This document shows, one piece after another, positions 1-8,767 of a stretch of DNA of 43,465 bases (positions are counted from its first letter, which is position 1; each line of letters starts with the position of its first letter). The DNA lies in the NCBI GenBank assembly GCA_041946685.1, contig JBHGAV010000036.1:1-43465 (forward strand), written 5' to 3'. The position numbers and the translations under genes were made by a program. The notes under the pieces were generated by a model. That model was given only the letters and a program-made list of their open reading frames with translations, had not been told where the DNA came from and searched no databases. The stretch is from JBHGAV01 sp041946685. GTDB lineage: Bacteria; Acidobacteriota; Terriglobia; Bryobacterales; Bryobacteraceae.

Positions 1-1
1 C

Positions 2-1393
2 CTCTGGGCGATGCTGCCGCCGGCGGTGCTTTGGGGAGCGAGTTTTCCCCTGGCGCTCGCTGCGGTCGCGGAGCGTGGTGGCGATCCCGGACGGCTGGTT
101 GGAGGCGTCTACGCGGCCAACACCTTCGGCGCGATCGTGGGCGCTCTCGGAATCAGCCTGGTCACCGTCCCTTGGGTGGGAACCCAGAGGAGCCAGCAGA
201 TTCTGCTGGTGTTGTCGGCGCTCAGCGCGTTGTTCCTTCTGGCGCCGGACGCCTGGCGGCGGCGCTCGAAGCTATCCGTCCTCGGCCTGTGGGTCTCCCT
301 GGCCGCAGTCGTGCTTCTCGTACGGGTGGTTCCCGCGATCCCCGGCGAGTTGATCGCCTACGGGCGTCACATGTCGACGACCGCCGGGACTTCCCGGATC
401 ATTTTCAGCAAGGAGGGGCGCAACTCGTCCGTGGTCGTCACCGAGTGGCCGGACGGCACCCGCGAGATCTCCGTGAGCGGCCATGTCGAGGCGACCACCA
501 CGCCCTTCGACATGAAGCTGCAAAGGATGGTGGGCCATCTCCCCGCCTTGCTTCACCCCCAGCCCGAGTCCGTGCTGGGGATCGGCTTCGGAGCGGGTGT
601 TTCCGCGGGCACGTTCACGCGTTACCCCAGCATCCGCAACATCACCATCTGCGAGATCGAGCCGGTCATACCGCCGACATCCACCCGGTTCTTCGGTCCG
701 CAGAACTACCATGTCATGAACGACCCGCGCACCCGCATCGTCTACGACGACGCGCGCCACTTCGTTCTGACCACGCGGGAGAAGTTCGACATCATCGCCT
801 CCGACCCCCTCGATGTCTTCGCCAAGGGGACCGCGGCCCTGTATTCGATAGAGTACTTCGAGGCCGTCAAACGCCGCCTGAATCCCGGCGGCATCTTCAC
901 CTTGTACGTGCCGCTCTACGAGAGCGACATGAGAACGGTGAGGAGTGAGTTGGCCACCTTCTTCGAAGCCTTCCCCCACGGCACCGTCTGGGCCAACACC
1001 ATCGACGGCCGCGGCTACGACATGGTCTTCATGGGACAGGCCGAGCCCATGAGGATCGACCTGGATGAACTGGACCGCCGGCTGAACCGTGCCGATTACT
1101 CGCCGGTCGCCGAATCGCTCCGGGGAATCGGAGTCTACTCCCCGGTGGATCTGCTCGCCACCTACGCCGGGCAGAAGTCCGACTTGGGACCTTGGGTGAA
1201 GGGCTCCGACCTCAACCGGGACCGTAACCTGCGGCTGCAATACCTGGCCGGCTGGGGTATCAACTCGCGTCTGGAGGACCAGATCTACCGCGACATGATG
1301 CGCTTCCGCCAGACTCCCGGGAATCTGTTCTCGGGGTCACCCGCACGCGTGGATGCCATGCACGCGGCAATCAGCGCGGCAGGCTCCTACTGA
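2..1393 (+). CDS. membrane-fused spermidine synthase-like protein (5' truncated)
   Basis: The reading frame is open to the left edge of the window, so the true start is missing. About the first 110 residues seen are hydrophobic membrane segments, and the rest is a Rossmann methyltransferase-like domain of the polyamine aminopropyltransferase family. The nucleotide-binding glycine loop is visible (VLGIGFGAG), followed by an acidic strand end (CEIEP), a DDARHF motif and an IIASDPLD segment matching the usual D-x-x-x-x-D active-site strand. This is the 'fused MFS/spermidine synthase' architecture common in soil bacteria; real aminopropyl transfer is often unproven for these. It converges on the sugar-binding lipoprotein gene, with a hairpin between them. 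Confidence 0.82.
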   Translation, partial: LWAMLPPAVLWGASFPLALAAVAERGGDPGRLVGGVYAANTFGAIVGALGISLVTVPWVGTQRSQQILLVLSALSALFLLAPDAWRRRSKLSVLGLWVSLAAVVLLVRVVPAIPGELIAYGRHMSTTAGTSRIIFSKEGRNSSVVVTEWPDGTREISVSGHVEATTTPFDMKLQRMVGHLPALLHPQPESVLGIGFGAGVSAGTFTRYPSIRNITICEIEPVIPPTSTRFFGPQNYHVMNDPRTRIVYDDARHFVLTTREKFDIIASDPLDVFAKGTAALYSIEYFEAVKRRLNPGGIFTLYVPLYESDMRTVRSELATFFEAFPHGTVWANTIDGRGYDMVFMGQAEPMRIDLDELDRRLNRADYSPVAESLRGIGVYSPVDLLATYAGQKSDLGPWVKGSDLNRDRNLRLQYLAGWGINSRLEDQIYRDMMRFRQTPGNLFSGSPARVDAMHAAISAAGSY

Positions 1394-1409
1394 TCCGAAG
1401 GCTGAACGG

Positions 1410-1430
1410 GGGCGGTCCTTGAGTCCGCCC
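1410..1430. terminator. hairpin between convergent genes
   Basis: GGGCGG (1410-1415) and CCGCCC (1425-1430) form a 6-bp GC stem with a 9-base loop in the 42-base gap between the convergent spermidine-synthase-like and sugar-binding-protein genes. There is no clear T run on either side, so termination is inferred from position. Confidence 0.4.
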
Positions 1431-1435
1431 AGCCG

Positions 1436-2440
1436 CTACTTCTTCGCCGCCGGAGCGGCCTGTGCCAGGAACGCGTCTACGTTCTCCGGGGTGACCAAGG
1501 TCGCCCCCGTGTCCACGGCGGAGGGCACGGGAGAATGGGCATCCTGCGCCCAATTCGCGGTGAGAGACGCCGGCTTGTTGTGGTGCAAGAGGTCCAGCAT
1601 CTTGAGCCCGACGTACGACATGGTGAAAGGCTTCTGGGCTATGGTGGCGGTGATGGAGCCCTTCTTCAGGCGCTGCAAAGTGTCCTCGTCCGTGTCCATG
1701 GCGATGACGACCTTGTCCGTGATGTTGTTTCGTTCAAGCACCTCGGCAACTTCCGTGCAGCCCTGCGCCTCGAGGCAGACAAAGGCATCCGCTTTGATCT
1801 TTCCCCCGGTCACGATCTCCTTGGTGGCGTCGAAAGCCAGGCTCGGATCGCCCTTCATGTCAATCGTCTCCACGATCTTGATCTGCGGACGGCTGGCGAA
1901 AGCGTCCTGGTAGCCTCGCAGACGCTGCGCCAAGTTGGCCTGTCCCGGAATCGTGAGTATCACCACGTTGCCCTTTCCCTGCATCCGTTTCGCGGCGATC
2001 TCGCCCCCCGTTAGGCCGGCGCGGTAGTTGTCGGTGCCGATAAAGAACAGGCGCTTGCTCCCCGGCGAGTCCGAGTCGATCGCGATGACCGGTATGCCCA
2101 AGTCGATGGCCGCGTCGATGTCGCCCTTCAGAAGTTCGGCATCGGAAGCGGAAACGAGGATCCCGCTGGGCTTGGCCTGCCTGCCCAGCACCCTCCGGAA
2201 TTCTTCGTGCTGGCCTTGCGGGTTGTAGTTCTCAGGCCCGACCATTTCGTACCTGACACCCAGCTCTGTGGCAGCCTGCTTCAGCCCCGCCGCCGCCGAC
2301 TGCCAGTAGGGGATCTTGATGTTCGTCGCGATGAGAGTGTAATTCTCGGTTGGACTGTGCGCCGATCCGCCGCACCCGGCGAGCGTCAGCAGGATGGCGC
2401 CAAGGTAGATGATTTGAAAGGTTCTGTTTCGATTCAGCAT
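1436..2440 (-). CDS. sugar ABC transporter substrate-binding lipoprotein (RbsB-like)
   Basis: A 334-residue type I periplasmic binding protein of the ribose/galactose family (Peripla_BP_4). The N-terminus is a lipoprotein signal with lipobox LAGC (Cys23), so it should be anchored outside the inner membrane. The mature part shows the two-lobed family pattern: an NIKIPYWQ opening strand, GIPVIAIDSD, then FIGTDNYRAG. The ATG at 2440 was chosen because it begins a proper signal peptide; the upstream in-frame extension reads as antisense of the GH43 gene. No permease or ATPase gene lies beside it here. It probably binds a monosaccharide; the ligand cannot be read from sequence. Confidence 0.88.
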   Translation of the reverse strand: MLNRNRTFQIIYLGAILLTLAGCGGSAHSPTENYTLIATNIKIPYWQSAAAGLKQAATELGVRYEMVGPENYNPQGQHEEFRRVLGRQAKPSGILVSASDAELLKGDIDAAIDLGIPVIAIDSDSPGSKRLFFIGTDNYRAGLTGGEIAAKRMQGKGNVVILTIPGQANLAQRLRGYQDAFASRPQIKIVETIDMKGDPSLAFDATKEIVTGGKIKADAFVCLEAQGCTEVAEVLERNNITDKVVIAMDTDEDTLQRLKKGSITATIAQKPFTMSYVGLKMLDLLHHNKPASLTANWAQDAHSPVPSAVDTGATLVTPENVDAFLAQAAPAAKK

Positions 2441-2470
2441 ATGAGTCCCTATGTCGGAGTATAGAACAGA

Positions 2471-2488
2471 TCGGCCGCTATTGGCCGA
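2471..2488 (-). terminator. intercistronic stem-loop
   Basis: TCGGCC (2471-2476) and GGCCGA (2483-2488) form a perfect 6-bp stem with a 6-base loop, in the 133-base gap between the GH43 gene and the binding-protein gene. On the minus strand only a weak TCTGTT follows. It may be a weak terminator or an mRNA-stabilising hairpin. Confidence 0.35.
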
Positions 2489-2573
2489 AGAATCGGAGAC
2501 CGGCGGGTTAGCCGACGAGGTTCCGGTCAGCAAACCATTGGCGCGCACGCCCAACTTCGGGCTGACGCCCTCC

Positions 2574-4229
2574 TTAACCTGCCCGAAGAGCGTCCGCGTA
2601 GTACTCCCTCTCCCTGTACTCGAAGTAGTCGAAATCCGCCGCCTTGCGGGTCCCCGACATGTCGTGACAGCACATCCCCACGAAGGCCCCGGTGAAGTTC
2701 GGCGTTCCCGGCTGTGCCGCCTCGTCCGATAAAGCGCTGGCGTCGAACTGCTCGGGCAGCCACTGCCAGTCGCCACCTTCGATGCGAAACGCAAACCTCA
2801 GCCGCTCGTAGTCGACCTCCACCCGCAGGTGAACCGGCTTGCCGTCGGGAATGGCGATCGGCGCCGTGGAAATGTCCGTCACGATCTGGTCGGGGACGAA
2901 CGAGAGGACCCGGATGTGCTTGCCCACCACATCGTCGCGCGACACGTACAGGCAGTGGAGCTTGGAACTGTTGTAGTAGCAGACCAAGCCGGCCATCTGC
3001 TGGAAATGCTCCGGTTCGAACTCCACCACCGTCGCGGCGCTGTAGCAGTGCGCCTGCTGCCTCCGCGCAACCAGCGACTGCCGGAACAGGCTCCCCAGCG
3101 TCTCACGGCCGTAGAGGCGGAGGTGGCCGGGACGCTCCGTCAAGCTGAAGAGTTCCTCCGGCCACGGCGAGCGCAGCCACTGAAAGTCGATGGGCAGTCC
3201 CGCTGCGTCGAAGTCCTCGCGCGCCGGAGGCTTCGGGAATGCGTGGGCAGGTAATCCGGGCGCCGCCACTTCCACTCGCGGAAGCCCGGTTCCGTCGGCG
3301 GTTCGCAGCCAGCCGTCCTCGCACCACGCCATCCGCTGGATCGCCGTCTCCCGCCCCAGCGTGCAACGCCCGCGGTTGCGGATGGGCCGCCCGCACAGAT
3401 GCACCAGGTACGTCTCCCCGCTCTGCGTTTCCACCAGATCGGCGTGGCCGGCGCGCTGCAATTCCACGTCAGGACGGTGGCGCGCGGTCAGCAGCGGCCC
3501 GTCCGGGTGAAGCTCGTACGGCCCCGTCAGTGTGCGGGACCTTGCCAGAGTGACGGCGTGCCCCCACCCGGTGCCCCCCTCGGCGGTCAACAGGTAGTAA
3601 TAGCCGTTGCGCTTGTACAGGTGAGGGCCCTCGGTGAATCCCAGTGGCGTGCCCTTGAAGATCAGGTGCGTCGGCCCCACCAGCCTGCCTTGCTCTGTGG
3701 AGTACTCCTGGAGCACGATCCCCGCGAACCGGTTCTGCCCCGGCCGGTGGTCCCATAGCATGTTGACGACGTACTTGCGGCCGTCGTCATCGTGGAACAG
3801 GGAGGGATCGAAGCCGCTGCTGTTCAGGTAGACCGGATCCGACCATTCCCCATCGATGCGCGGGCTGGTCACCACGTAGTTGTGAAAGTCCCTAAGCGAC
3901 ACGCCGCCGCTTCCACCTACCGTGGTGCGGCCGTACCGCTTGACATCGGTGTAGACCAGGTAGAACAGGCCGTCGGAGTAGCTGAGGCACGGCGCCCATA
4001 TGCCGCAGGAATCCGGGTCGCCGAGCATGTTCAGTTGGCTCGGCCTCGTGAGCGGCCTCGTCAGAAGCCGCCAATGAACAAGGTCCCGCGAATGGTGGAT
4101 CTGCACGCCCGGAAACCACTCGAAGGTGGATGTGGCGATGTAGTAGTCGTCCCCCACGCGCAAAATCGAGGGGTCCGGGTTGAAGCCCGGCAGGATCGGA
4201 TTACGGATCATCAAGCGAGTCTCAGGCAT
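2574..4229 (-). CDS. glycoside hydrolase family 43 beta-xylosidase/arabinofuranosidase-like
   Basis: A 551-residue protein with an N-terminal five-bladed GH43 propeller (about residues 8-310) and a C-terminal beta-sandwich (about 350-545), the two-domain layout of XynB-type beta-xylosidases. The expected residues are visible: Asp19 in FNPDPS (general base), Asp141 in GFDPSLF (pKa modulator) and Glu200 in FTEGPHLY (general acid). No signal peptide is seen, so it likely acts in the cytoplasm on imported oligosaccharides. The ATG at 4229 has an AAGGAGG ribosome site and overlaps the stop of the upstream transporter by 8 bases, so the two should be translationally coupled. Exact substrate (xylo- or arabino-oligomers) is inferred from family only. 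Confidence 0.9.
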   Translation of the reverse strand: MPETRLMIRNPILPGFNPDPSILRVGDDYYIATSTFEWFPGVQIHHSRDLVHWRLLTRPLTRPSQLNMLGDPDSCGIWAPCLSYSDGLFYLVYTDVKRYGRTTVGGSGGVSLRDFHNYVVTSPRIDGEWSDPVYLNSSGFDPSLFHDDDGRKYVVNMLWDHRPGQNRFAGIVLQEYSTEQGRLVGPTHLIFKGTPLGFTEGPHLYKRNGYYYLLTAEGGTGWGHAVTLARSRTLTGPYELHPDGPLLTARHRPDVELQRAGHADLVETQSGETYLVHLCGRPIRNRGRCTLGRETAIQRMAWCEDGWLRTADGTGLPRVEVAAPGLPAHAFPKPPAREDFDAAGLPIDFQWLRSPWPEELFSLTERPGHLRLYGRETLGSLFRQSLVARRQQAHCYSAATVVEFEPEHFQQMAGLVCYYNSSKLHCLYVSRDDVVGKHIRVLSFVPDQIVTDISTAPIAIPDGKPVHLRVEVDYERLRFAFRIEGGDWQWLPEQFDASALSDEAAQPGTPNFTGAFVGMCCHDMSGTRKAADFDYFEYREREYYADALRAG

Positions 4230-5481
4230 TTTGCACCTCCTTACGTTCGCGGACCAGTGTCCAAAGAACCACCGCGCCCACCAGGTCCAGCACGCCCAGG
4301 CCAATGAAGAACGGCCCATATCCGATTGTCGTCACCAGCGCTCCAATCAATAGTGAGAAGATCAGCAGCCCTCCGTTGCCACATGTGCCGGCCATGCCCG
4401 CCACGGTGGCAACCTCGCTCTTGCGGAACAGATCCGAGGACATCGTGATCACCGTCACCGAGAGCGTCTGGTGAGCGAATCCGGCCAGGCTCAGCAGGGC
4501 CACCGCCGTGTAGGGGCTCTCCACGTACCCGACGAACCCCACGCCCATCATCAGGCAGGCGCCCACCGTGAAGGCTCCGCGCCGGGCGTTGATCAGGCCT
4601 ACTCGGAAGTATTTCTGAAGCGCCATGCTGATCATGCCGCCGAACATGCAGCCGAAATCGGCGGCAAGAAACGGCATCCAGGCGAACATCGCGATCTGCT
4701 TGAGGTCGAAATTTCGGACGGTGGTCAGGTACAACGGCAGCCAGAAGGTGAGCGTTCCCCAGGTCGGATCGGCCAGAAACCGCGGCAGGGCGATTCCCCA
4801 GAAGTTGCGCTGGCGCAGCAGCGAGCCGATCTTCGGGCGTGCGCTCGTGCTTTGCAGGTGGCTCTCCTGGCCCGAAGTGATGTGGATGCGCTCCGCTTCC
4901 GTTAGAGCGGGGTGTCTCTCGGGCGGATGGTAGAGCCACAGCCAGAGCGCCACCCAGATCAGGCCCATCCCGCCTGTGATCACAAAAGCTGCACGCCAGT
5001 TGTAGGTCAGGATGGCCCAGACGACCAGCGGCGGGGCAAGCATCGAGCCCACCGATGCGCCGATGTTGAACACTCCCCCGGCCAGGCCGCGCTCTTTCGC
5101 GGGGAACCATTCCGCCGTGGCTTTCATACCCCCCGGATTGGCCGACCCCTCGGCAAAGCCGAGCAGCCCTCGCAGGAACGCCAGCGTCTGCCAGTTGCTT
5201 GCCAGCCCGTGCGCCATGTTGACCACAGACCAACTGGCGGCAAAGATCGCGAAGCCGATCTTGAGGCCGAGCACGTCCAGCACGTACCCGACGACCGGTT
5301 GCGCCATGATCATCGCCTGAAAGGCGCCCAGAATCCACGAATACTGCTGCGTGGTGATGTTCAAGTCCTTGAGCACCGTCGGCGCCGCCACCGCCAGCGT
5401 GCTGCGCGTAAGGTAGTTGAGGATCGAGCCGCACATGATCAGGCCGATCATCAGCCACCGTAGTCCTTTGATCTTGGGCAT
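4222..5481 (-). CDS. MFS transporter, anion:cation symporter (hexuronate/ExuT-like)
   Basis: A 419-residue major facilitator with about 12 hydrophobic segments. The N-terminal half has the ACS-family signature region: NYLTRSTLAVAAP in helix 1, YSWILGAFQ in helix 2, and GFAEGSANPGGMKATAEWFP around helices 4-5. That pattern is typical of hexuronate, glucarate and related sugar-acid transporters. It is the first gene of a two-gene unit with the GH43 enzyme, whose start overlaps its stop, so it probably imports a plant-polymer breakdown product that the glycosidase then cleaves. The true substrate is not readable. Confidence 0.88.
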   Translation of the reverse strand: MPKIKGLRWLMIGLIMCGSILNYLTRSTLAVAAPTVLKDLNITTQQYSWILGAFQAMIMAQPVVGYVLDVLGLKIGFAIFAASWSVVNMAHGLASNWQTLAFLRGLLGFAEGSANPGGMKATAEWFPAKERGLAGGVFNIGASVGSMLAPPLVVWAILTYNWRAAFVITGGMGLIWVALWLWLYHPPERHPALTEAERIHITSGQESHLQSTSARPKIGSLLRQRNFWGIALPRFLADPTWGTLTFWLPLYLTTVRNFDLKQIAMFAWMPFLAADFGCMFGGMISMALQKYFRVGLINARRGAFTVGACLMMGVGFVGYVESPYTAVALLSLAGFAHQTLSVTVITMSSDLFRKSEVATVAGMAGTCGNGGLLIFSLLIGALVTTIGYGPFFIGLGVLDLVGAVVLWTLVRERKEVQNA

Positions 5482-5539
5482 GTGTGTAGCTTCCTAGAAT
5501 CTCACGTCAACCGGAGAATTCACCGATTCTCGCAGATTC

Positions 5540-6109
5540 TCAGCGCTGGTTCCAGCGGAGAACGGCCGGGAAAGAATCGGAAAGGCCGAGGATGGACAGG
5601 GTCCCGGTCTCCAGGGCAAGATGGCGGCCGTGCTGGGGCTCGATTCGTAGAAACTGCGTCGTTAGCACTCGCAGGAAGTGCCCGTGCGAAAACACCGCGA
5701 CGCGGCCGTGAGGGGGCAGGGAAGAGATCACGCCGCGGGCTCGCGCGGCGACGTCCTCGATCGATTCCCCGCCGGGAATGGGACCGTCCCAGACCGTCCA
5801 GCCGGGAAATCGCTCGCGCATCTGGGCCTCGGTGAAGCCGGTGCAATCGCCATAGTCCCACTCCGCGACGGCCGGCTCGATCCGGGCTTGGGAGAGGTAG
5901 CCGGCGATCTCGCACGTCCGCCGGGCGCGCTGCAAGGGGCTGCACAGGACCAGGTCAAGGGAGACGCCGTCAAGCGCACGGGCTGTCGCGCGGGCCTCCT
6001 CCTCCCCGTGGGCGGTGAGGGGCAGATCCACGCGTCCGCTGAACTGCCCGGACAGCGACCATTCGGTCTCGCCGTGCCGAATGATCCAGAGTTCGAGGGG
6101 TTCTGACAT
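5540..6109 (-). CDS. histidine phosphatase family protein
   Basis: A 189-residue phosphoglycerate-mutase-like phosphatase (branch 1). The catalytic RHGETEW motif is at residues 11-17 with the phospho-acceptor His12. The LPLTAHG turn, an acidic segment EWDYGDCTGFT and the second histidine motif FSHGHFLR complete the active site. The length fits stand-alone phosphatases of the GpmB/CobC type. It starts 19 bases after the response-regulator stop, so it is probably the last gene of the kinase/regulator operon. Substrate is unknown; alternatives include a small sugar phosphate or a nucleotide-loop precursor. Confidence 0.87.
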   Translation of the reverse strand: MSEPLELWIIRHGETEWSLSGQFSGRVDLPLTAHGEEEARATARALDGVSLDLVLCSPLQRARRTCEIAGYLSQARIEPAVAEWDYGDCTGFTEAQMRERFPGWTVWDGPIPGGESIEDVAARARGVISSLPPHGRVAVFSHGHFLRVLTTQFLRIEPQHGRHLALETGTLSILGLSDSFPAVLRWNQR

Positions 6110-6128
6110 CGACCTAAGATCGTACCAT

Positions 6129-6812
6129 TCAGTAATCGGTCTCGAACCGATAGCCGATTTCCCGCAAAGTACGGATGTAGGACGGATGGTGGGGGTCGGG
6201 CTCGATCTTCGCTCTCAGGGTGGTTACGCAGCGGTCCACGCTGCGAGTGGTCACAATAATCGAGTTGCCCCAGACGGCGTCCAGGATCTGTTCGCGGGTG
6301 AGTGCGCGCCCCTGCTTCTCGACCAGGTATGCGAGAAGCCTGAGTTCCTTGGCCGTGAGCGTCAACTCGCGGCCAGAGCGGAAGACCTTGCGCGCGGCCG
6401 CATGGAACTCGATGTCCCCAAAGCGGAAGACCCGATCATCTTCCCTGCGGTTGCGGCGCAGCAGCGCGCTGACGCGGGCCATGAGTTCGCCGATGCGGAA
6501 GGGCTTGGTCACGTAGTCGTCCGCGCCGAGATTCAGTCCCAGGATGATGTCCTCCTCCTGCCCCTTGGCGCTGAGCATGATGATGGGGACGGCCAGCCCC
6601 CGCTCGCGCGCCGCGCGGCAGATTTCGTAGCCGTTCACCCTGGGGAGCATGATGTCCAGCACGATAAGCTGATGCGTCCCGCGCAGGGCGGCGGCAAGGC
6701 CCGTCTCGCCGTCGGCCGCGTTTTCCACCGCGTACCCGCGCGCGGCGAAATTGTCCTTGAGGCCGCGCAAGAGGGCCGGGTCATCTTCCACGATGAGGAT
6801 CGCCGGCCGCAT
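6129..6812 (-). CDS. OmpR/PhoB-family response regulator
   Basis: A 227-residue two-domain regulator. The receiver (about 1-120) has the acidic pair ED10-D11, phospho-acceptor Asp53 in IVLDIMLP and the switch lysine in DDYVTKPF. The C-terminal winged helix (about 130-225) shows LTAKELRLLAYL and RSVDRCVTTLRAKIE with a terminal GYRFE hairpin, as in PhoB/OmpR DNA-binding domains. The start was set at 6812, where its ATG shares one base with the TGA of the upstream kinase gene, strongly indicating coupled translation and a cognate pair. Target genes are not shown by the sequence. Confidence 0.93.
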   Translation of the reverse strand: MRPAILIVEDDPALLRGLKDNFAARGYAVENAADGETGLAAALRGTHQLIVLDIMLPRVNGYEICRAARERGLAVPIIMLSAKGQEEDIILGLNLGADDYVTKPFRIGELMARVSALLRRNRREDDRVFRFGDIEFHAAARKVFRSGRELTLTAKELRLLAYLVEKQGRALTREQILDAVWGNSIIVTTRSVDRCVTTLRAKIEPDPHHPSYIRTLREIGYRFETDY

Positions 6813-8764
6813 CAAGACTCCGCCGGCACCGTGACGGTGAACACGCTGCCCTTTCCCAACTCGCCTCTGACTTCCGTCCGGCCGCCGTGACCCCTGACGA
6901 TGTGCTCCACGATGCTCAGGCCCAGCCCACAGCCTCCACCGGAGCGGGAGAGCCGGTTGTCCGCCTGGTAGAACTTCCGGAAGATCCGCCGGCGCTCGCG
7001 CGGCGCGATGCCAACGCCGTGGTCCTCCACCTCGAAGCACACCGCGCCGTTCCGGCTGCATGCCCGCAGGGCGATTCGCTTCTCCCCTGGCGAGTACTTG
7101 TAGGCGTTGTCCAAGAGATTCACCAGCACGGTCACCATCGCCCCCGAATCGGCCCAAATCCGGGGAAGGTGAGGGTCCGCCGCGACCTCCAGCACGCAGT
7201 CCGGAGCGCGAAATCGCTCGCCCGCCGCTTCGACGGCATCCGCGACAATCGCGCCGGGCTCCACGGACGCCAATTCCAGGGAGTATTTGCGCCGCTCGAT
7301 GCGGGAGAATGCGAGGAAGTTCTCGATGAGGCGCCCAAGCCGGGCGTTCTCGGCGGCGATCAAGGCTAGGTATTCGCGAGTCTTTCCCGGGTCCAGGGCG
7401 GTGTCCGACAGCAGAGTGTCCACCAGCACCCGGACGGACGCCAGCGGGGTCCGCAGCTCATGGGAGACCGAAGCCACCAGGTCTGTTCTCAACTGCGCGA
7501 GGCGCAGGCGGCGCTGCAAGAGCCCGGCGGCGACGAGCGCCGCGACGGACATGGCAACAATCATCAAGAATCCGACCCAAACGTAGACCTGCGTACGACG
7601 CCGGGAGAGCTCGCCCGGGCTCCGCTGGTTCTCCGTCACAAGCGCCAGAGAAAAGCCGGAAAGCGGCGACGCCAGCGCGGCGGAAAGAAGGGCATTCGCC
7701 GTGGCGACTTGGCCGCCGGGCGGGCTGATGAGAATGCGCAAGCCCGAGGAAAGCATCTGCCGGTCGAGAAACATCTGGCTCCTGGAGACTACAGTCTGGG
7801 TACGAAGCAGGGCCAGCACGCGGCCGTTCGGCGACGCCTGCGACCATACGTCCGGCAGCGACGTCCGGCGCAGATCGGGATCGAGAACGGGCTTCGATTC
7901 CGCCTCCATGAAGCGGGCGGCCAGTTGCTCGGCCTCATACGTCGGAAACCCGGCAAACTCCGGCGGGACGCCAAGCGCACGCACCTCCCGCATCAGGAAC
8001 AAGCGTTGTCCTGCGGGGAGGGAACCCGCCCGGTAGTCCGTCAGCGAACGGAAAAGATGGCGGGCAACCGGCAGCCGGCGACGGTCCGATGGGTTCTTCA
8101 TGAGTTGAAGGGCCAGGAGCGCGGCATCGGCGGAAATGAGGCGGCCCTGCCAGTCCCTGGCGGCACGGTAACCCGGCGTTTCCAGCCGCTCCACGATCAG
8201 TTGGACGGCCGCTTCGCCGTCGCCCGCACGGACCAGCGAGCGCGCCTGGGCCTGCCATGCGCGCGCCCTGAGATCCGGATCTACTGCCGACCTCGCGATC
8301 TCCTCGTAGATCCGGGCGGCCTCGGCGGAGCGGCCTCGCTCCTCGGAACGCTCTGCCTCCCTCCATTCGGGCGGCCGCGGCTTGTCCCTGGCCACCGGCA
8401 CGGCGGGCGCGGCTGGATAGGTCAACTCGCCTTTCTCGCCGAAGCAGATAACGGCATCGGCCAGGCCCGACCGCACACAATGTTCGAACAAGGCCGCCCC
8501 GGATCGCTCGCGCGCCGCCTGGTCCAGGGCGATTCCGCTCTGTTCCCAGACACCCTTCAGGCCATCCCGCGCCAGGGACATCTGCCCCCGGTATGCTTCG
8601 GCGATCTCCTGTTCGGCCGCGCGGCGCTGGCTGTTGATGGCTTCATTCATGAACCAAAGCAGGCCCAGCGTGGGAAGCAGCACCGCCAGAAGCAGCAATA
8701 GCAGAACGGGCCACACCCGCCAGGTGTGGCCCATCTCGCCCGACATGACGCCTCGGTTCAGCAT
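6812..8764 (-). CDS. sensor histidine kinase with large periplasmic region
   Basis: A 650-residue membrane kinase. One membrane helix is near residues 18-39 and a second near 394-415; the roughly 350 residues between them should face the periplasm and include TPR-like helical sequence at about 145-200. The HisKA H-box is VSHELRTPLASVR with phospho-acceptor His435, and the HATPase domain has NLLDNAYKYSP (N box), DHGVGI (G1) and GLGLSIVEH (G2). It begins 3 bases after the TPR-protein stop and ends overlapping the response regulator. The first ATG (8764) lacks a clear ribosome site; an ATG at 8746 preceded by GAGG is a good alternative start. Confidence 0.92.
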   Translation of the reverse strand: MLNRGVMSGEMGHTWRVWPVLLLLLLAVLLPTLGLLWFMNEAINSQRRAAEQEIAEAYRGQMSLARDGLKGVWEQSGIALDQAARERSGAALFEHCVRSGLADAVICFGEKGELTYPAAPAVPVARDKPRPPEWREAERSEERGRSAEAARIYEEIARSAVDPDLRARAWQAQARSLVRAGDGEAAVQLIVERLETPGYRAARDWQGRLISADAALLALQLMKNPSDRRRLPVARHLFRSLTDYRAGSLPAGQRLFLMREVRALGVPPEFAGFPTYEAEQLAARFMEAESKPVLDPDLRRTSLPDVWSQASPNGRVLALLRTQTVVSRSQMFLDRQMLSSGLRILISPPGGQVATANALLSAALASPLSGFSLALVTENQRSPGELSRRRTQVYVWVGFLMIVAMSVAALVAAGLLQRRLRLAQLRTDLVASVSHELRTPLASVRVLVDTLLSDTALDPGKTREYLALIAAENARLGRLIENFLAFSRIERRKYSLELASVEPGAIVADAVEAAGERFRAPDCVLEVAADPHLPRIWADSGAMVTVLVNLLDNAYKYSPGEKRIALRACSRNGAVCFEVEDHGVGIAPRERRRIFRKFYQADNRLSRSGGGCGLGLSIVEHIVRGHGGRTEVRGELGKGSVFTVTVPAES

Positions 8765-8767
8765 CTG

